Positions 35,135 to 36,556 of a stretch of DNA of 36,556 nucleotides are shown here, one piece after another. This stretch comes from Nitrospirota bacterium (GTDB lineage: Bacteria > Nitrospirota > Thermodesulfovibrionia > UBA6902), in NCBI GenBank assembly GCA_016222905.1, contig JACRPZ010000078.1, forward strand, positions 1-36,556, in the 5' to 3' direction. The number at the start of each line of letters is the position of its first letter. Position 1 is the stretch's first letter. The notes beneath the pieces were generated by a model, which did no database searches, had not been told where the DNA came from, and saw only the letters and a list, made by a program, of their open reading frames with translations. The translations under genes and the position numbers were made by a program.

Positions 35135-35416
35135 GTGATCTTTGACTGGGACAATGACAAAAATGAACAGCTCAAAATGGGGAGAGGTATTTCCTTTGAG
35201 CAGATAGTCTTTTTCATTTTAAATGACTGTGTCCTTGATATACTGGAACATCCCGGCAAGACAAAATACAAAAATCAAAGACTGTATGTTATTAATGTTA
35301 ACGACTACGCATTTATCGTCCCCTTTGAAGACATAAAAGGAGTGCGATTTTTAAAGACAATATTCCCCAGCGTAAATATACAAGGCAATATCTGCAGGGA
35401 AGGAGAGCATAAATGA
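35135..35416 (+). CDS. BrnT-like toxin of a type II toxin-antitoxin pair
   Basis: 93 residues starting GTG (IFDWDNDKNEQLKMGRGISF), matching the BrnT-family opening F-WD--KN----K-GISFE. It continues with a short strand-rich core (QRLYVINVNDYAFIVPFE) and LKTIFPS near the end, as in small RelE-fold ribonuclease toxins. The catalytic residues of this family are not certain enough to name. The next gene, a ribbon-helix-helix protein, overlaps by 4 bases (ATGA), which is the main support for a toxin-antitoxin reading. The toxin comes first, as in BrnTA. Confidence 0.78.
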   Translation: MIFDWDNDKNEQLKMGRGISFEQIVFFILNDCVLDILEHPGKTKYKNQRLYVINVNDYAFIVPFEDIKGVRFLKTIFPSVNIQGNICREGEHK

Positions 35417-35685
35417 AACTAACAAAGGAAGAAAAAGAATTACTGGAATCAGTTGAAAAGGGTGAATGGAAGTCCATACCTAACCTTAAAGGGGAGATAA
35501 AAAAGTCAAAAATGTACGCAAAGGCTACTATTGCAAAAGACCAGCGTATGAACATACGGATAGCGAAAAAAGACCTTAATGCCCTGAAGATAAAGGCTGT
35601 TGAGGAGGGGCTGCCCTACCAGACACTGGTGTCGAGCATTTTACACAAATATTTATCAGGAAGACTTGTGGAGAAGCACTCGTGA
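35413..35685 (+). CDS. CopG/ribbon-helix-helix antitoxin
   Basis: 90 residues. The N-terminal half is acidic/basic and helical (KLTKEEKELLESVEKGEWKS), probably toxin-binding. The C-terminal half is an RHH domain: strand MNIRIAKKDLNALKIKA, then VEEGLPYQTLVSSILHKYLS. AAGGAG precedes the ATG, and the start overlaps the toxin stop (ATGA). Antitoxins of this type repress their own promoter, here probably the one at 35098-35125. Confidence 0.85.
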   Translation: MKLTKEEKELLESVEKGEWKSIPNLKGEIKKSKMYAKATIAKDQRMNIRIAKKDLNALKIKAVEEGLPYQTLVSSILHKYLSGRLVEKHS

Positions 35686-35814
35686 ATGACGCATTTAACT
35701 GATAGCATTATGCTGGAAGGACTGTTTCAATAGCGTTAAGTTTTTTCATTGACCACAATTTAAATTTATACTACCGCTCCCAGAATAACTGGTTGATATC
35801 AAAACGGAGCCACC

Positions 35815-36426
35815 ATGTTTGACGATGATAGATTTGATAAATATGAATATGAGAACATACCGATAGATAGAGATTCTTATCTTGTTGATGAAAAATACGC
35901 TGCAGAATATGAAGCGATGTACTTAAAGGTCTTCCAAGGCCAAGAATTCGAGCCGGTAGGATATATAAGTCGGATTGCTGTAAGGGCAGTGCATGAAAAA
36001 TCGATTGAACTGTCTTGGTACGCAAATATATTTGATCGGTTCCATGAAATGTGTATTTCTTTACCACGGAGTGAGATAAAGCAGTGTGTAGGATGTTGGC
36101 AATGGGATTGGGATCCTACGATTTTTGTTACCTCAAATTGGATAGAAAACCTCTATGCGAAATCATTTTCAGTATTTGGAATAGTAGATGCGGTTGGAGT
36201 AAAACAAGCGATACAAGACCAACTCTTAACTCGAGAAAACCTGCTGAAACTTAGATCAAAAATTGACCATTTATCAACTAAATATCCTGATATCACATTT
36301 ATTTCATTTGGCGATAGTATCTTGATCAAGAGTAACTGGACAGTTGGGTCTGTGCACAACCACCTATCTTACACTTATCGACCAGAGTCTTTTATTGAAA
36401 TTGCTCAGCTACTCTTGACAATTTGA
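35815..36426 (+). CDS. Unrecognised 203-residue protein next to an insertion sequence
   Basis: Starts at ATG 35815 with GGAG about 6 bases upstream. The N-terminus is very acidic (MFDDDRFDKYEYENIPIDRD). The core has YISRIAVRAVHEKSIELSWY, a C-x-x-C pair (CVGC), and FGIVDAVGVKQAIQDQLLTR. A strand-turn-strand FISFGDSILIKSNW at about residues 163-176 weakly recalls the FxDS motif of nucleotide-cyclase-fold proteins. I would not assign that function. There is no signal peptide or membrane helix. The stop codon lies exactly where the probable IS end begins, so the C-terminus may be truncated. Confidence 0.7.
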   Translation: MFDDDRFDKYEYENIPIDRDSYLVDEKYAAEYEAMYLKVFQGQEFEPVGYISRIAVRAVHEKSIELSWYANIFDRFHEMCISLPRSEIKQCVGCWQWDWDPTIFVTSNWIENLYAKSFSVFGIVDAVGVKQAIQDQLLTRENLLKLRSKIDHLSTKYPDITFISFGDSILIKSNWTVGSVHNHLSYTYRPESFIEIAQLLLTI

Positions 36427-36556
36427 GACTGCTGAAAAAGACTGGCATTAAGTTTGCATAAATAAAGCAAACATAAAGTCAGGAGGGACGATGATAAAGA
36501 AGGATTACGGGCAGGTCAGTTTCTACAGCTATATATACGACGCGGTAATACCGAAA
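36425..36556 (+). mobile_element. Left end of an insertion sequence (incomplete)
   Basis: From 36425 the sequence GAGACTGCTGAAAAAGACTG looks like a terminal inverted repeat of the kind seen at IS ends. A small hairpin follows (GTTTGC 36452-36457 / GCAAAC 36467-36472), then AGGAGGG and the start of a transposase-like gene. The other end is outside the window, so the repeat, target duplication and family cannot be verified. Confidence 0.5.
36491..36556 (+). CDS. Transposase N-terminus (partial, runs off right edge)
   Basis: 22 codons from ATG 36491, preceded by AGGAGGG. The peptide opens MIKKDYGQVSFYSYIYDAVI and continues PK to the edge. The IYDAVIPK pattern (Y-D--IP-DH in complete proteins) resembles the N-terminus of IS1182/IS5-like DDE transposases. 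Catalytic residues are not in the window. Confidence 0.6.
   Translation, partial: MIKKDYGQVSFYSYIYDAVIPK

Overview
The window looks like a chromosomal segment of a Gram-negative bacterium. LPS transport (lptC-lptA-lptB), MlaA/MlaEFD lipid-transport genes and lipoproteins all point to an outer membrane. Moderate-to-low GC, the futalosine menaquinone gene mqnE, an lptCAB-rpoN-hpf-rapZ operon, MopE-like modules and PilZ signalling would fit Nitrospirota (Thermodesulfovibrionia-like) or a deltaproteobacterial relative. That placement is inference from gene content only.

Left part (1-7441): the N-terminus of an exported protein at the left edge (minus), queF (plus), then a long minus-strand run of closely spaced genes: ROK kinase, lepA, lepB, a small membrane-anchored protein, ribE, ribBA, ribH and nusB. 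ribD is not in this cluster. Middle-left (7442-11423): Mla-type lipid transport. mlaA lies on plus, preceded by a clearly broken mlaC remnant. It converges with minus-strand mlaE-mlaF-mlaD and a cyclic-nucleotide-binding-domain protein. 11424-15561 carries two secreted or surface proteins: an 886-residue, 14-repeat protein ending in MopE-type Asp/Cys motifs, and a fibre-stalk-like protein. The long intergenic region beyond them contains a perfect 22-bp palindrome and a good sigma-54 -24/-12 match.

Centre (15562-20154): a plus-strand operon lptC-lptA-lptB-rpoN-hpf-rapZ with overlapping start/stop codons. 20198-26057 (minus): M16 peptidase, pnp, rpsO, then mqnE and htpX. 26182-28283 (plus): argS and a small four-helix membrane protein, ended by a terminator-like hairpin. 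28423-31373 (minus): a Met-rich periplasmic protein translationally overlapped with a Cu(I)-type P1B ATPase, behind a three-codon upstream ORF with a perfect Shine-Dalgarno. 31593-33868: a divergent phosphoglycerate kinase, an APS-kinase-like protein and a PilZ protein. 34034-35011: a CDF metal transporter.

Right end (35098-36556) is accessory: a BrnT-like toxin / ribbon-helix-helix antitoxin pair, an unrecognised 203-residue protein, and the first 22 codons of a probable transposase, so an insertion sequence probably begins near 36425.

Most of the window is ordinary housekeeping. The points I think deserve a second look are the mlaC remnant beside apparently intact mla genes, the sigma-54/palindrome arrangement in front of the operon that encodes sigma-54, in-frame minirepeat insertions in mqnE and argS, the three-codon uORF in front of the copper genes, and several starts with a -10-like box immediately upstream and no Shine-Dalgarno.
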